This document shows, piece after piece, positions 63,141 through 64,000 of a stretch of DNA of 64,000 bases. A program made the position numbers and the translations under genes. How positions within the stretch are numbered: the first letter of the stretch is position 1; each line of letters starts with the position of its first letter. The stretch spans positions 496,001 to 560,000 of the forward strand of contig NZ_SRMB01000001.1 in assembly GCF_004745645.1 (NCBI RefSeq). The letters run 5' to 3'. The notes beneath the pieces are model-generated. The model saw only the letters and a list, made by a program, of their open reading frames with translations, made no database searches and was not told where the DNA came from. Source of the stretch: Hymenobacter metallicola (GTDB lineage: Bacteria; Bacteroidota; Bacteroidia; Cytophagales; Hymenobacteraceae).

Positions 63141-63905
63141 ATGAAATTCCTGGTGCTGCTTTTCCTGCTAGGCACTGCCACCGCCGGCAATCCTTCTACG
63201 CGTCCTGCCAGGACTGCCCCACGCAGCTCCTCGGTAGCCAGTGCCCCTGCTGTGCTGCGCAAGTTCAATCTGGCTCCGCTGTGGCTGGTGTCGGCCAAAC
63301 CGGCCGAGGCCCAGACCATGCTTGGGTGCATGGGCCCGCAATACCGGCCTTTCGATTTGGTGTACGAAAAAGTGATGCGCGACAGTAAGAACCCGGCTGT
63401 CTACCACGTGCAGGGAAAAAGCCGGGAGCGGGAGCGGCTCCTGCCGTTCAGCGGCACTATCACCGTCGTGGCCCTGAAAAAGGTAACGTATGGTAATAGC
63501 GCCTTGGCCTCGAAGGCCCCGGCGCACTACCAGGCCACCGGGCGGTTTCGACTAACCGAAAGTGCTCAGCAAGAAGGCGCGGGCACGTTTACGGGCACCT
63601 TTACCACCACGTTTTCCCATACGCCCGAGGGCTTGTCGTACATGCCCGGCCGGCCGTATTGGTGGACGGAAGGCCCGGCGGGGGAGGGCTCTACCTTCAC
63701 CAGCACCTGGACCAGCGCGATGCATCCCCAGCCCGTGAAGCTGGTGTGGGCCAGCAACTTTATGAACATCGTCGACTCGGTTATCAGCGGCTTTAGCGTG
63801 GGGGAGCGGGGGCCGGGCATCACCCGCAAATACGCCCGGGTTGGCTGGTCGCGCTACTGGGAAAACGACGAGTGGTGGGTCGAAGCCGAAGGGCCGGTTT
63901 TGTAG
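63141..63905 (+). CDS. Secreted protein of unknown function, 254 residues
   Basis: From ATG 63141 the product has a signal peptide (KFLVLLFLLGTATA, cut near residue 16). The middle is strand-rich with aromatic clusters (GTFTGTFTTTFSHTPEGLSYM, RPYWWTEGP) and the C-terminus has ENDEWWVEAEGPVL. No family is recognised. Proline- and serine-rich residues 18-40 form a linker. A CAACTTTG element at about 63087-63094 resembles a -7 box and supports this start. The gene ends 65 bases before a possible next start. Confidence 0.6.
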   Translation: MKFLVLLFLLGTATAGNPSTRPARTAPRSSSVASAPAVLRKFNLAPLWLVSAKPAEAQTMLGCMGPQYRPFDLVYEKVMRDSKNPAVYHVQGKSRERERLLPFSGTITVVALKKVTYGNSALASKAPAHYQATGRFRLTESAQQEGAGTFTGTFTTTFSHTPEGLSYMPGRPYWWTEGPAGEGSTFTSTWTSAMHPQPVKLVWASNFMNIVDSVISGFSVGERGPGITRKYARVGWSRYWENDEWWVEAEGPVL

Positions 63906-63970
63906 CCCTAAAAACCGTATTTTGTCTCCTGATAACAGCCCGGCTGGTTGGGCAAACTAGTCTCCTTTAT

Positions 63971-64000
63971 ATGAATTCGCTACAACAAGTAACGGCTGCG
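63971..64000 (+). CDS. Possible start of a gene cut by the right edge
   Basis: An ATG at 63971 opens a frame (MNSLQQVTAA) that runs to the end of the window. A TATTTTG element at 63919-63924 lies at a promoter-like distance. Ten codons are too few to name a product. Confidence 0.35.
   Translation, partial: MNSLQQVTAA

Overview
The window looks like chromosome from a GC-rich member of the Bacteroidota, most like Hymenobacter or a close relative in the Cytophagales. The signs are Por-type (T9SS) C-terminal sorting domains, an STN-type TonB-dependent receptor paired with a DUF4249 lipoprotein, bacterial SUI1, TIGR02757, a MutS2 and RecQ of Bacteroidota type, few Shine-Dalgarno sequences, and at least one promoter matching the Bacteroidota -33/-7 pattern (TTTG ... 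TAnnTTTG). No prophage, transposase, CRISPR array or rRNA was seen.

Region 1 (about 0.8-22.7 kb) is a pectin and galacturonate utilisation locus. It encodes secreted depolymerases: GH28 polygalacturonase, GH105 unsaturated galacturonyl hydrolase, PL1 pectate lyase lipoprotein, and a pectin methylesterase-PL10 pectate lyase fusion. It also encodes a T9SS-exported module of unknown role, an MFS permease and a LacI-type regulator. Cytoplasmic enzymes complete both routes to KDG: unsaturated uronate through KdgF, KduI and KduD, and galacturonate through UxaC, UxaB and UxaA. KdgK and KdgA then yield pyruvate and glyceraldehyde-3-phosphate. ExuT imports the uronates. Three copies of an 18-bp LacI-type palindrome (793, 6015, 9804) lie upstream of three transcription blocks, including the divergent lacI/kduD region. 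The long kduD-to-NTF2 gene run has unusual GT-rich/AC-rich stem-loops in its wide gene junctions.

Region 2 (23-25.7 kb) has fructose-1,6-bisphosphatase and an aldehyde dehydrogenase with a GapN-like active site, ended by a strong bidirectional terminator. Region 3 (25.8-33 kb, minus strand) is an outer-membrane operon: small secreted protein, STN TonB-dependent receptor, DUF4249 lipoprotein and a very large macroglobulin/plug-like protein. Two tRNA-Glu(TTC) genes follow.

Region 4 (33.8-46.1 kb) is mostly housekeeping: GAPDH, a lipid kinase, SUI1, a DUF1622 protein, KdsB, a LysM/RlpA-like protein, TIGR02757 and MutS2. It also holds three secreted proteins on the minus strand. Region 5 (46.1-50.8 kb) has a T9SS-exported phospholipase-D-type protein, a paralogue of its N-terminal half that lacks the catalytic part, and MurB.

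Region 6 (51-64 kb) has a sugar:proton symporter, a Na/Pi cotransporter relative, a THUMP RNA methyltransferase, a secreted GH13 amylase, RecQ, a 160-bp nested palindromic intergenic element, a DUF2306 membrane protein and a secreted protein. A glycosyltransferase is cut by the left edge, and a possible gene start is cut by the right edge.
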